Positions 1 to 8,718 of a DNA stretch of 64,000 nucleotides are shown here, piece after piece. Within the stretch, counting starts at the first letter, position 1, and each line of letters starts with the position of its first letter. This DNA comes from Planctomycetaceae bacterium (GTDB lineage: Bacteria > Planctomycetota > Planctomycetia > Pirellulales > Pirellulaceae). A model generated the notes under the pieces. It was not told where the DNA came from, did no database searches, and saw only the letters and a program-made list of their open reading frames with translations. Both the position numbers and the translations under genes were made by a program. The stretch covers positions 2,170,001-2,234,000 of the forward strand of contig JACKHM010000002.1 of the NCBI GenBank assembly GCA_020638995.1, given 5' to 3'.

Positions 1-392
1 TCCTCTCGTGACAAGTTACCCGGGCTGCGCCCACTGGCATTCAACCCGTACAGTTTGCGAGTTTTATTGTCCCAATATATGGCGAACAAATCGCCGCCGA
101 TCCCACAGCTCATCGGCTCGACCAAACCGATCATCGCACTCGCAGCAATCGCTGCATCGACCGCATTCCCGCCTGCTTTCAACACATCCAGTCCAGTCTC
201 AGCCGCCAGCGGATGGCTCGTTGCGACCATCCCATGGGTGGCAAGTACGACCGAGCGACTTTGTTTCGGATCACCGACAGGACGATCGTATCCCGCAGCC
301 CGCAGCAAACGCCCATCATCGTGAAAAGACTCGCTCATGAGGCAACTCGAAGCCATCCACAGTGATAGCGCAAGTAACTTGTGTCGGGACAT
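1..392 (-). CDS. ggt: Gamma-glutamyltranspeptidase, N-terminal part (cut by window edge)
   Basis: This gene reads leftward off the window, so only about 130 N-terminal residues are present. The start chosen is the ATG at 392. The first ~20 residues are hydrophobic and end in MASSC, so it is exported and possibly lipid-anchored, although the lipobox is imperfect. The following sequence has the hallmark opening of the gamma-glutamyltranspeptidase family: VATSHPLAAETGLDVLKAGG, then NAVDAAIAASAMIGLVEP and GIGGDLFAIYW. The family is an Ntn hydrolase that transfers or hydrolyses the gamma-glutamyl group of glutathione and related peptides. The self-cleavage threonine and catalytic region lie outside the window, so activity cannot be judged. 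rpsT lies upstream on the same strand. Confidence 0.9.
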   Translation of the reverse strand, partial: MSRHKLLALSLWMASSCLMSESFHDDGRLLRAAGYDRPVGDPKQSRSVVLATHGMVATSHPLAAETGLDVLKAGGNAVDAAIAASAMIGLVEPMSCGIGGDLFAIYWDNKTRKLYGLNASGRSPGNLSRE

Positions 393-594
393 CGCCTTGG
401 ACTCCGGGAGTGCGCATTCGCAACAAGATCGTTTGTACGATGCACTTCGCTTGAAAGCAACAAGCGGCGAAGGGACGGCAACTCGGACGGGCTAACCACA
501 ACTTCGCCGAGTGGCTCTGACTCCTTCGAGCGGACCAATCCGAAAATGCGATCTCGACCGAGTAAGGCGCGAGCGTGAGACACTCGACGCGGCC

Positions 595-867
595 TTATGC
601 GCTGGTCTTCGCCGTCTTGATCAGCTTTTGCAGCCGTGATTTCGTGCGAGCCGCGGTGTTCTTATGAATGACATTCTTCTGACCAGCCCGGTCGAGTCGC
701 TTAGTGGCAGCTTGCATTTCGGTTTCTGCCTTGCTGACGTCGCCAGCCTGAACCGCTTCACGAACCTTGCGAAGCTGTGATCGTAGAGCGGACTTTACGG
801 CTTTGTTGCGATCGCGCCGGACGACATTTTGACGAAGTCGCTTCTTGGCACTCTTTGAATTTGGCAT
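595..867 (-). CDS. rpsT: 30S ribosomal protein S20
   Basis: This 90-residue, very basic protein begins MPNSKSAKKRLRQN and carries the conserved KNVIHKNTAARTKSRL block near the C-terminus. Both are diagnostic of bS20, and the length matches the family. bS20 binds 16S rRNA early in small-subunit assembly. The gene stands alone, with about 200 bp downstream before the next minus-strand gene. A GC-rich hairpin follows the stop codon, but without a T-run, so I do not call it a terminator. Confidence 0.97.
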   Translation of the reverse strand: MPNSKSAKKRLRQNVVRRDRNKAVKSALRSQLRKVREAVQAGDVSKAETEMQAATKRLDRAGQKNVIHKNTAARTKSRLQKLIKTAKTSA

Positions 868-941
868 GGTTGCTTCTGGAAGAACTCTTGGGAATCGTTA
901 GTAAAGTTCGCGTGACGCGGCGTCGGTGTCACAAAGTTGAA

Positions 942-2387
942 TCAGCCTTTATGGCGAATCTCGCGAATTTTGTCTAGGCGGGGCGCGGCGTCTCGGTAAT
1001 CCGGATCGAGAGCGATTAATGCTGATAAGTGCTCTTCGGCAGCGGCATAATTGTGCAATCCGGCCGCCAGCACGCCGCTACGATATCGCGCAAGCTTCTG
1101 CAAATCAACGTCTTGCGTTGCCGCGACCGCGGAAACAGCCTCGAGGTAACTATCCAGCGCCTTGTCGTATTGCTTGGTGCGTTGAAGGCACTCTCCCAGT
1201 TCAAGCATGCCGATGGCTCGGCGGTTCTCCAGCTTCGCTGACGCCTTCAGGAAGGGAATTGCCTCGCGATAATTGCCCGCCTTCCGCAACCGCAGGCCAA
1301 GCTGGAACTTCGCCTCCAGATCGTCTGGATATCGCTCGGAGCGGGAGTTAAAGACCTCTAGCTCATAGCGATTCAAATCCTGCTGAAGCTGCACAACCAA
1401 TTGCTGAGCATCGAGATCGCCGCTGACTGCAGCACGACGCTCAGCGATCGAGATCTGCTCCTGCTTTCGCAGAATCTCAATATCTTCCAAGCGCTCACGC
1501 GCCTTCAAGCTGCCCCCCGACGCTGCAATGGCTTTGTTAAGAACGTGGGCGGCATCGCCGAGCCGTTTTTCCGACACATGAATGTCAGCCAGTTGGAAAT
1601 AGCTATCGAGATCCGTCGGATTATTAGCGACCGCTCGCTCTAACTCCTGTCGCGGCGTGAGGGTGATCTCGCGCCGCTCCGACGTTTCTTCAGCCGCAGC
1701 CTTGGCCACGGCTTCCGCCTGCCGCTGAGCCCTTCGGCGGGCGCTCGGTCGAGTATCCTCCTCCTGAGTCGTCCGGCCGACGGTCTTCGCGATTTGCAGC
1801 TCAGAGATCATTTGTTGCGCTTCGTCGTCTCCGCGTTTTGCTTCGTCAACGCGAGTCCAACAGATGATTGCTTGATCGAACTGGCCTATGCGGGCGAGTG
1901 CCAACGCGCAGTGCCGGTTAACATCCGCGTCTTGTGGGTTCGGGACAAGTGCGTTCTTGAGGTAGCGAAGCTCAGCTTGATGATAGCCAAACGCCGCACA
2001 TGCATCCGCCGCAGCTCGTAAGGTTGTGACGTCCCATGGATTTGACTTCAACGCCTCGGCGGCGATCTTCAACACCTCTTCCCAGTCTTCCTTGGCGAGG
2101 GCCTTTTTGATTCGCCCCTTGCCCCCAAAATTCAGCATCGCGCCGCGCTTGTTGTGATTGTACTTTCGATGCAAGTTTTCCAAAAACGCATCGAGATAAA
2201 GGGTATTCGCGGGATCACGGAGTACACATTGAACAAGAAACGAATGCACATAGTCACAGTCGTACTTCTCGGACGACATTAACTTTGTACCTTGCTCGTA
2301 GCATTCTTGGAGCCGACGACGAAGTTTCGGCGAGATCACCTCTTCTTCGGGGTGCTCGGATGCAGCAGCAGACGAATCCTGCGTCAT
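942..2387 (-). CDS. Tetratricopeptide repeat protein
   Basis: This is a 481-residue soluble protein with no signal peptide or membrane segment. After an acidic start, residues ~20-100 form a conserved-looking helical domain (PKLRRRLQECYEQGTKLM... YDCDYVHSFLVQCVLRDP). TPR-like helical pairs follow, around residues 100-180 and 260-475, for example DWEEVLKIAAEALKSNPWDV and YREAIPFLKASAKLENRRAI. A basic, alanine-rich linker around residues 205-240 separates the two blocks. TPRs are protein-protein interaction scaffolds. No enzymatic domain is visible and the partner is unknown. It lies between rpsT and a small unknown gene on the same strand. Confidence 0.75.
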   Translation of the reverse strand: MTQDSSAAASEHPEEEVISPKLRRRLQECYEQGTKLMSSEKYDCDYVHSFLVQCVLRDPANTLYLDAFLENLHRKYNHNKRGAMLNFGGKGRIKKALAKEDWEEVLKIAAEALKSNPWDVTTLRAAADACAAFGYHQAELRYLKNALVPNPQDADVNRHCALALARIGQFDQAIICWTRVDEAKRGDDEAQQMISELQIAKTVGRTTQEEDTRPSARRRAQRQAEAVAKAAAEETSERREITLTPRQELERAVANNPTDLDSYFQLADIHVSEKRLGDAAHVLNKAIAASGGSLKARERLEDIEILRKQEQISIAERRAAVSGDLDAQQLVVQLQQDLNRYELEVFNSRSERYPDDLEAKFQLGLRLRKAGNYREAIPFLKASAKLENRRAIGMLELGECLQRTKQYDKALDSYLEAVSAVAATQDVDLQKLARYRSGVLAAGLHNYAAAEEHLSALIALDPDYRDAAPRLDKIREIRHKG

Positions 2388-2537
2388 ACGTTTGCTTTCG
2401 TGTGTGCGATACCGATTTGTATTGCCTGAGGCCGTCGCGTATTCTAACCGGGGTAGACTGGCGCAGCCAACCGTTGTGCCAGGCTCGTTGCGGCAGCTGA
2501 AGCTTCGACAGCAAACTTTCGGAGAGCCTACGGATTG

Positions 2538-2765
2538 CTAGACCCAATCAAGACCCGTTTTTATCTTGACGCGGTCCACATAATCGCCCAGCAAGCCGCC
2601 AATCACGTCCCAGCGTGCAGGCCGGCGAACCTCGATGTCACCGTGTTCATTGATACGGACGATGGTGTTATCATCAACGCCGGCCGCTTCTAAGTTGCTG
2701 TGGTTCAGTTCGTCGTCGGCGACAATCTGGCTCAATGTTTTGCCGGTCATTTCCATGAATCGCAT
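2538..2765 (-). CDS. Small conserved-looking protein of unknown function
   Basis: This 75-residue soluble protein (MRFMEMTGKTLSQIVADDEL...) ends in WDVIGGLLGDYVDRVKIKTGLDWV. The second methionine (MEMTGKTL) is an alternative start. It has no recognisable domain, no cysteines and no membrane segment. It is probably real, because it fills the gap between two same-strand genes, has protein-like composition and lacks a better ORF on the other strand. No function is proposed. Confidence 0.55.
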   Translation of the reverse strand: MRFMEMTGKTLSQIVADDELNHSNLEAAGVDDNTIVRINEHGDIEVRRPARWDVIGGLLGDYVDRVKIKTGLDWV

Positions 2766-2887
2766 CGCTTCGATCGCCTTATCGCAAGATCGGGAAAACC
2801 TTCAGGCCGAGCAAAGAGGGGAAAGCGCTTGCCTGCTATTAAGCATGATTTTAATCCAGCCTTGTGCAGAGTTGAAGCAGCGCGGGA

Positions 2888-3805
2888 CTAGTTTGAAGAG
2901 TTTTCCGTCAGCGACTGCCTCACCGCTTCGCATAAACTTAACATCTTCTCCACGTCAAGTTCCTCAGCCCGTGCGGTAGGGCCAAGATCTTGCGACTCAA
3001 GTACCTTATCAACTTGCGGCTTTGTAAGCTGCCCTTTCATCGCAGCCACCAAGACACTGCGGAGGAATTTGCGTCGGTGAAAGAACATCGATCGCACAAA
3101 CGTATGAAAGAATTCCAGGTCGGGGATCGACGCCCGCTTGTCCGCATCGGGAATGATCTGAACAATCACCGAATCAACTTTAGGACGTGGCCAGAACACT
3201 TGCGGCGGGAGCGTTCGCAGGATTTGGGCGACGCCTTGAGCCTGAATCCAAATGCTGAGCGCACTGTAGTCCTTGGTGCAGGGCTTGGCGACGATGCGTT
3301 CGCCCAACTCTTTTTGGATTGTCACCGTCATCGAAACGGGAACAAAAGGCGTCGAGAGCAAGTTCGAAATAATTGGCGTCGCGATGCAGTAGGGTAAATT
3401 CGCAGCAAGCTTGAATCGGCGTTCCGGCGCCTCGTTCAGTTTCGCTTGAACGGCCTGAATAACGGCTGGATGGAGATGGTTCTTGTTCTTCAAAGCATCA
3501 TGCGGAAGCAGCACTACGTTGTCGAAGCCATCCAGCACCTCCGACGCCAGCAATTGCAAATGCTTATCGATTTCAACCGTGACGACCGCAGCCGCGCGCT
3601 CCGCCATTAATGCCGTCAGCGACCCAAGCCCCGTTCCAACTTCTAAGACCACATCACGGTCGGTGATATCGGCTTCCTTAGCGAGAATCTCGAGTAAGTT
3701 CAGATCGATAAGGAAGTTCTGTCCGCGCCGCTTATCCGGTTCGAGACCGACTTCGCGAAAGCGTTGCATAAGGAAAGAGGCGGTTTGACGCGGGGCAGCG
3801 GACAT
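2888..3805 (-). CDS. rsmA: 16S rRNA (adenine1518-N6/adenine1519-N6) dimethyltransferase RsmA
   Basis: RsmA (KsgA) dimethylates two adjacent adenines in the 3' hairpin of 16S rRNA late in small-subunit maturation. The motifs are clear. GQNFLID lies near the N-terminus, VLEVGTGLGSLT is the SAM-binding loop, and NLPYCIATP is the catalytic motif (the family form is NLPYxIsTP). The C-terminal helical domain has the typical FFHRRKFLRS. The ATG at 3805 gives a 305-residue protein of normal family length. The frame also stays open upstream to a TTG at 3895 that overlaps the stop of the peptidase gene, but that extension (TRVTTDTPSPALPRG...) does not resemble the family. Confidence 0.93.
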   Translation of the reverse strand: MSAAPRQTASFLMQRFREVGLEPDKRRGQNFLIDLNLLEILAKEADITDRDVVLEVGTGLGSLTALMAERAAAVVTVEIDKHLQLLASEVLDGFDNVVLLPHDALKNKNHLHPAVIQAVQAKLNEAPERRFKLAANLPYCIATPIISNLLSTPFVPVSMTVTIQKELGERIVAKPCTKDYSALSIWIQAQGVAQILRTLPPQVFWPRPKVDSVIVQIIPDADKRASIPDLEFFHTFVRSMFFHRRKFLRSVLVAAMKGQLTKPQVDKVLESQDLGPTARAEELDVEKMLSLCEAVRQSLTENSSN

Positions 3806-3891
3806 GATGCGGTCATCAGCGTAAAGATGCGGGATGTCCCAACATACGCCGCGGGGCAGGGCAGGGGAAGGTGTGTCCGTCGTTACCCGTG

Positions 3892-6123
3892 TCAATCGGT
3901 GGTCTCTAATGCTCTCGCCAGAAACGCGATTACATCAGCGGAAGCCTCGATAAGCTTCGCCGTTGGCGTACCGGCTCCATGCCCCGCTCGTGTTTCGATC
4001 CGGATTAGCACAGGATTGTCTCCGCGATGAGCATGCTGTAATTCCGCGGCAAACTTAAAACTGTGGGCCGGCACAACGCGGTCGTCGTGATCGGCTGTTG
4101 TCACCATGGTCGTCGGGTACCGCGTTCCAGGCTTTAAGTTGTGCAACGGCGAGTAGCTCATCAAGTTTTGGAACGCTTCGGCATCATCCGACGAACCATA
4201 CTCGGATACCCAAGCCCATCCGATCGTGAATTTATGATAGCGCAGCATGTCCATGACGCCGACCGAAGGAATTGCCGCACCGAACAAATCGGGCCGTTGC
4301 GTCATCGCAGCGCCAACCAGCAGGCCGCCATTGCTGCCCCCACGAATAGCCAACTTCGCGGTCGACGTGTATTTGTTATCGATCAGCCATTCGGCCGCAG
4401 CGATGAAGTCGTCGAAGACGTTCTGTTTCTTTTCCTGCATCCCGGCTTCGTGCCACTCGCGCCCGTACTCGCCGCCGCCGCGCAAATTTGGCACCGCATA
4501 AACGCCACCACGCTCAAGCCATACAAGATTACTGACCGAGAAACCCGGTGTCAGCGATATATTGAAGCCGCCATATGCGTAAAGCAATGTCGGATTCGAA
4601 CCATCCAGCGTGATTCCGCGTTTGTACGTGATAAACATCGGGATTCGCGTGCCATCCGGGCTGTCGTAAAACACTTGGCGGGTTTCGTAAGCGTCAGGAT
4701 CAAACTCGACCTTCGGCTTGCGAAAAATCTCGCTATTGCCAGTTTCAAGGTCGTACTTATAGATCGTGCCAGGAGTCGTATAGTTCGAGAAGTAATAAAA
4801 CGTCTCACGATCGGCGCGCCGACCGCCAAAGCCACTCGCCGAACCAATCGCGGGCAGTTCGACGTCACGAATGTGGGTGCCAGCAAGGTCATAGACACGA
4901 ACTTTGGACGCAGCGTCTTTTAGATACAATGCCAGGAAACAATTGCCCACCAAGCCCGTACCTTGCAGAACTTCCATCGCCTCCGGGATGACCTCACGCC
5001 AGTTGTCGCGACTGGGTTTAGTAACATCGATCGCCAGCACACGACGCAACGGCGCGTTGTCGTCTGTGTTGAACCAGAACGTCTCGCCATCATTACCGAC
5101 GAAATCGTATTCAAATTCGAAGCCCGCAAGCAGTTCGACGACTTTTGAATCCGGCTGCCTTAGATCCTTGTAGAAGACCTGATTCTTCCGTTCCGTCCCG
5201 CGCCATACTGAGATTATGAGATAACGACCGTCTTCAGAAACAGATCCATCAAATCCCCACTCCTTTTCGTCTGGCCTCTCGTAAATCAGCAGGTCTCTCG
5301 ATTGATCTTCACCGATTTTGTGGAAGTAGAGTTTTTGGTAGTAGTTCACACCGGTGAACTTTTCGCCTTCCTCGGGCTCGTCGTAACGGCTGTAGAATAA
5401 ACCACTGCCATCTTTCATCCACGAGACACCGGAAAACTTTACCCACTTCAAATGGTCTGACAATTCTTCGCCGGTGTCGACGTTCAACACCTTCCACTCG
5501 CGCCAGTCCGATCCCGCTGCTGCGATGCCGTATGCGAGCAACTGCCCGTCTTCACTCGCCTTCCAGCCAGCCATCGCAACGGTTCCATCCTCCGCCCATT
5601 GATTTGGATCGAGCAACACGCGAGCCTCCCCATCGACGCCGTCGGCGACATACAACACGCTCTGGTTTTGAAGTCCGTCGTTGCGAGTAAAGAAGTAGCG
5701 TTCACCTCGCTTCACCGGCAACCCAAACCGCTCGTAATTCCATAACTCGGTCAGGCGTTCTTTAATCGGCTCGCGTTCGGGAATCGATTCCAGGAAGGCA
5801 AATGTGACCTTGTTCTCGGCCTCGACCCAAGCCTTCGTTTCTTCACTGTCAGGATCTTCTAGCCAGCGATAAGGGTCAGCCACCTTCGTGCCATGATAAT
5901 CATCAAGATGGTCAGAACGACGAGTCGTCGGATAGGTCAATGTACCGAGCTCCTTCGGCGATTGCTTTGTCGCTGGTCGTGCGGATGGTGACTGTGCCTG
6001 GCTGGCGCCAGGGCCAACCCCATGAACGATAAATGTCAGTGATGCGAGCAGGCAAAGCACTGCCTTCGATGCAAATCGATTCGAGCGTGGAACGCGATTG
6101 GCGACAATTGGATCGATTCTCAT
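3892..6123 (-). CDS. Secreted prolyl oligopeptidase (S9A family)
   Basis: This 743-residue serine peptidase cleaves after proline in small peptides and is probably periplasmic. A basic N-terminus, a hydrophobic stretch (VLCLLASLTFIVHGVG) and SQAQS form a signal peptide. Residues ~60-460 form the N-terminal segment plus seven-bladed propeller (DPYRWLEDPDSEETKAWVEA is characteristic). The catalytic alpha/beta-hydrolase domain follows. The nucleophile is in RGGSNGGLL, the acid in TTADHDDRVVP and the histidine in RAGHGAGTP, so the triad is intact. It lies directly upstream of rsmA on the same strand, with stop and alternative start regions touching. A 270-bp gap separates it from the divergent kinase gene. 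Confidence 0.93.
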   Translation of the reverse strand: MRIDPIVANRVPRSNRFASKAVLCLLASLTFIVHGVGPGASQAQSPSARPATKQSPKELGTLTYPTTRRSDHLDDYHGTKVADPYRWLEDPDSEETKAWVEAENKVTFAFLESIPEREPIKERLTELWNYERFGLPVKRGERYFFTRNDGLQNQSVLYVADGVDGEARVLLDPNQWAEDGTVAMAGWKASEDGQLLAYGIAAAGSDWREWKVLNVDTGEELSDHLKWVKFSGVSWMKDGSGLFYSRYDEPEEGEKFTGVNYYQKLYFHKIGEDQSRDLLIYERPDEKEWGFDGSVSEDGRYLIISVWRGTERKNQVFYKDLRQPDSKVVELLAGFEFEYDFVGNDGETFWFNTDDNAPLRRVLAIDVTKPSRDNWREVIPEAMEVLQGTGLVGNCFLALYLKDAASKVRVYDLAGTHIRDVELPAIGSASGFGGRRADRETFYYFSNYTTPGTIYKYDLETGNSEIFRKPKVEFDPDAYETRQVFYDSPDGTRIPMFITYKRGITLDGSNPTLLYAYGGFNISLTPGFSVSNLVWLERGGVYAVPNLRGGGEYGREWHEAGMQEKKQNVFDDFIAAAEWLIDNKYTSTAKLAIRGGSNGGLLVGAAMTQRPDLFGAAIPSVGVMDMLRYHKFTIGWAWVSEYGSSDDAEAFQNLMSYSPLHNLKPGTRYPTTMVTTADHDDRVVPAHSFKFAAELQHAHRGDNPVLIRIETRAGHGAGTPTAKLIEASADVIAFLARALETTD

Positions 6124-6396
6124 GTCACACCTTTGTGGACTTACGAGCCATGAACTAAGTATTGAGACTTTACCGCCTCGGCAACCAAGCTACCAGTCAC
6201 TCCCAACGGTCAGGCCGCGCGAGAACGAGTCGAAAGTGACTATCAACACCGTCGTCGAAATCTAGTTGACTCCCGCCGCGTCGTAGAGACTTACACTACT
6301 TCTCAGGTTGCTTCGACGCTCAACTAGGGTATCTTAAGCTTCCGTGAACCGATTGCCTCCCAAATCAACTCTTTGGCTCCCAGGGCACGATACCTC

Positions 6397-8682
6397 ATGT
6401 TGGATGACTCCCCAAGCGATGACAACGCGTGCCGGGACGATCCATGTGACGACTCTCAATCGAACCCGACAGTCGACCAACCGGATGCGCAAGTCGATTC
6501 GTTGTCATCACGCAACCTAGATGCCGAGTCACCGCTGGATCCTCGTGGGCTCACACAGACATTTGACTACAAAAAGGAACGGCAACGAGAAGACAGGCCA
6601 GTTCAGAGGAAAGAGCCGGAGCTTGAGTTCAAAACTTTGGGGAAATACCGGATTGTCGAGCAACTCGGGAGCGGGGGCATGGGAGTTGTCTATAAAGCGT
6701 ACGACGATGCGTTGCGTCGTTGGGTGGCAATTAAAACGCTCAGTCGCACATTATCCGGAGCGGTCGTCGCACGACGAAGATTCATACGCGAGGCGCGAGC
6801 CGCGGTAGCAATTCGCCATCCTAACGTCGTCACGATTCACGCGGTGGAAGAAGAAGATGGCGTGCCGTTTATCGTGATGGAGTATATCGAGGGTTGTACG
6901 CTTCGTGATCTCCGCCGAGACGATAAGGCGTTAACGCCAATGCATATCTTGAGGATCAGCGCACAAGTTGCCGCTGGCCTCGCCGCGGCACACGTCCAAG
7001 GTGTCATTCACCGCGACGTAAAGCCCGGCAATATCATGCTCGAAGGTGAGGACCGCGTTGTCTTGACAGACTTTGGTTTGGCGCGTGCTGCGGTCGACAA
7101 TGTCGAGCTGACTTCGGGTGCGATGCCACTCGGCACGCCTGCGTATATGTCGCCCGAGCAAGTCAAAGGTTCGATTGTCGATGCTCGATCCGATCTTTTT
7201 TCATTCGGCTGTGTGCTCTATGCGATGTTTGTCGGACACTCGCCTTTCCAAGGACAAAACGCGCTGGAAGTTGCAAAGAAGGTTACCGATCTTTCGCCGC
7301 GTCCGCTTAAGGACGTCGATCCGCGAACGCCGCCATTTCTCTCCGAGATCGTAGAAAGACTCTTGGAAAAGAACCCGGCAAAACGATATCAGTCGTCCTT
7401 GGAACTTCTCGACGTATTGAATGGGCATTTGGCACAGTTGAATCAAACTCCAACGGATGAATTCAGTACGGTCCTCTATCAAAGGTCGAAGCCAAGACGC
7501 CAATCACCTCCTTGGTTGGCAGTTGTGACGGGCATCGCGGTCATTGCACTACTGACCGGTGTCTCATTCTTTAAACCCTGGCAAGCTGTCCAATCGCAAG
7601 GGAAATCGGAGGTGGGGGGCGAAGGCGAACTAGCAGTTTTGCCTCCCAGAACCATTGAGGTGAGCAAGAATGGACTTGCAGAGTTCAATTCGATTCAACA
7701 GGCCCTACAGGTCGCTAGTCCAGGCTCGACAATCCGCGTTGTCGACTCTGGTACCTACACAGAACACATCGAGTTCAAAGGATCTAAGCAACTCGTCGTC
7801 GAAGCCGTTGCCGAGCCCCCGGCAATACTCTTGCCTCTCGGTCCCGAGTTCGGAATCGTCAGCCTCACGAATGTTGATGAAGTTACTCTCCGCGGCTTTC
7901 GACTCTCGGTCGACAATCTTCACGCAATTGTTCTACAGGACAACTGCCGGTCGGTCACTTTAGATGGCTTGGACTTCTATCAATCCGATGCTGGTAACGC
8001 AACTGCGATGGTGCTGGTCAATGGCGGCGCGAATGCCGATGCGTTAACGATTTCAAACTGTCACTTTGTGCTGGATGGAAACGGACAAGCCATTTGGATC
8101 AGCAACGGCGGCCCGCCGCTTCGCAACTTGAGAGTCGAACGTAATCGTTTTCGTGCAAAGTACACACATCTCGCCATCATGCGTCCGGTGCGAAACGCCA
8201 TCGTTAGACAAAACATGTTCTCCGGTGGAAAAAATGGAATCAATCTGAGTATGAATGAGGCGAGTCAATCAGAGATTCCCGAAAACTGTCTACAAATCAC
8301 GAACAATTCAATGGTTGGAGTCGAGTACTGGCTTGGCGTGCTTGGTCCAGTGACTGATCGACAGAATTACGCAACGGTTGCAAACAATTTGCTCGTCGAC
8401 AGTGGGCGTCTTCAGGGACCAGTAGAGGAACTCGCGAAAGTCGCATCCGCTTGGCGATTCTCGGCGAATTTCTGGCAACATCCGCCGCTAAAATCCGCCG
8501 ACCAAGAACGCGTGAAATTACTTGATCTTCGGATGACATCGCAATTAGAATCGGTAGAAGTGATATCGAAGGATCTGGAAGATCCACGGTTTGGGGCACC
8601 GATTGAGGGCGATGCACTCTACACGGAGGGCGTGGGCGGAGAGTTTCCCAAGTATGTTGGTGCGCACGGACCTGCGTCCTAA
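6397..8682 (+). CDS. PknB-type Ser/Thr kinase with transmembrane helix and beta-helix sensor domain
   Basis: This membrane-anchored kinase has 761 residues from the ATG at 6397. An upstream in-frame TTG at 6373 would add eight residues. An acidic, disordered N-terminus of ~80 residues precedes the kinase domain. That domain has the glycine loop (LGSGGMGVVYKAYD), the ATP lysine (WVAIKTL), the catalytic HRDVKPGNIM, DFGLARA and GTPAYMSPEQ, so it should be active. One membrane helix follows at about residues 370-390 (WLAVVTGIAVIALLTGVSFF). The outer ~370 residues look like a right-handed parallel beta-helix (FNSIQQALQVASPGSTIRV, then repeated VTLRGF/LTISNCHF/LRVERNRF turns), which in other proteins binds carbohydrates or wall polymers. 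The ligand is unknown. A GT4 glycosyltransferase gene follows after 36 bp. Confidence 0.9.
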   Translation: MLDDSPSDDNACRDDPCDDSQSNPTVDQPDAQVDSLSSRNLDAESPLDPRGLTQTFDYKKERQREDRPVQRKEPELEFKTLGKYRIVEQLGSGGMGVVYKAYDDALRRWVAIKTLSRTLSGAVVARRRFIREARAAVAIRHPNVVTIHAVEEEDGVPFIVMEYIEGCTLRDLRRDDKALTPMHILRISAQVAAGLAAAHVQGVIHRDVKPGNIMLEGEDRVVLTDFGLARAAVDNVELTSGAMPLGTPAYMSPEQVKGSIVDARSDLFSFGCVLYAMFVGHSPFQGQNALEVAKKVTDLSPRPLKDVDPRTPPFLSEIVERLLEKNPAKRYQSSLELLDVLNGHLAQLNQTPTDEFSTVLYQRSKPRRQSPPWLAVVTGIAVIALLTGVSFFKPWQAVQSQGKSEVGGEGELAVLPPRTIEVSKNGLAEFNSIQQALQVASPGSTIRVVDSGTYTEHIEFKGSKQLVVEAVAEPPAILLPLGPEFGIVSLTNVDEVTLRGFRLSVDNLHAIVLQDNCRSVTLDGLDFYQSDAGNATAMVLVNGGANADALTISNCHFVLDGNGQAIWISNGGPPLRNLRVERNRFRAKYTHLAIMRPVRNAIVRQNMFSGGKNGINLSMNEASQSEIPENCLQITNNSMVGVEYWLGVLGPVTDRQNYATVANNLLVDSGRLQGPVEELAKVASAWRFSANFWQHPPLKSADQERVKLLDLRMTSQLESVEVISKDLEDPRFGAPIEGDALYTEGVGGEFPKYVGAHGPAS

Positions 8683-8718
8683 GGGAAACAATTGAACCAG
8701 TACCGAGGCGATCCCACG

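Noticed and set aside
335..583. 82-residue minus-strand ORF
   Set aside because: It overlaps the start of the gamma-glutamyltranspeptidase gene in a different frame and has arginine/serine-rich shadow composition.
540..594. rpsT terminator
   Set aside because: A GC-rich hairpin can be drawn after the stop, but it has no T-run.
3806..3895. N-terminal extension of RsmA from a TTG
   Set aside because: The 30 extra residues do not resemble the family, and the ATG at 3805 gives normal length.
3990..4930. 260-residue plus-strand ORF opposite the prolyl oligopeptidase
   Set aside because: It is antisense to a well-supported gene, has no domain and its composition is that of a mirrored frame.
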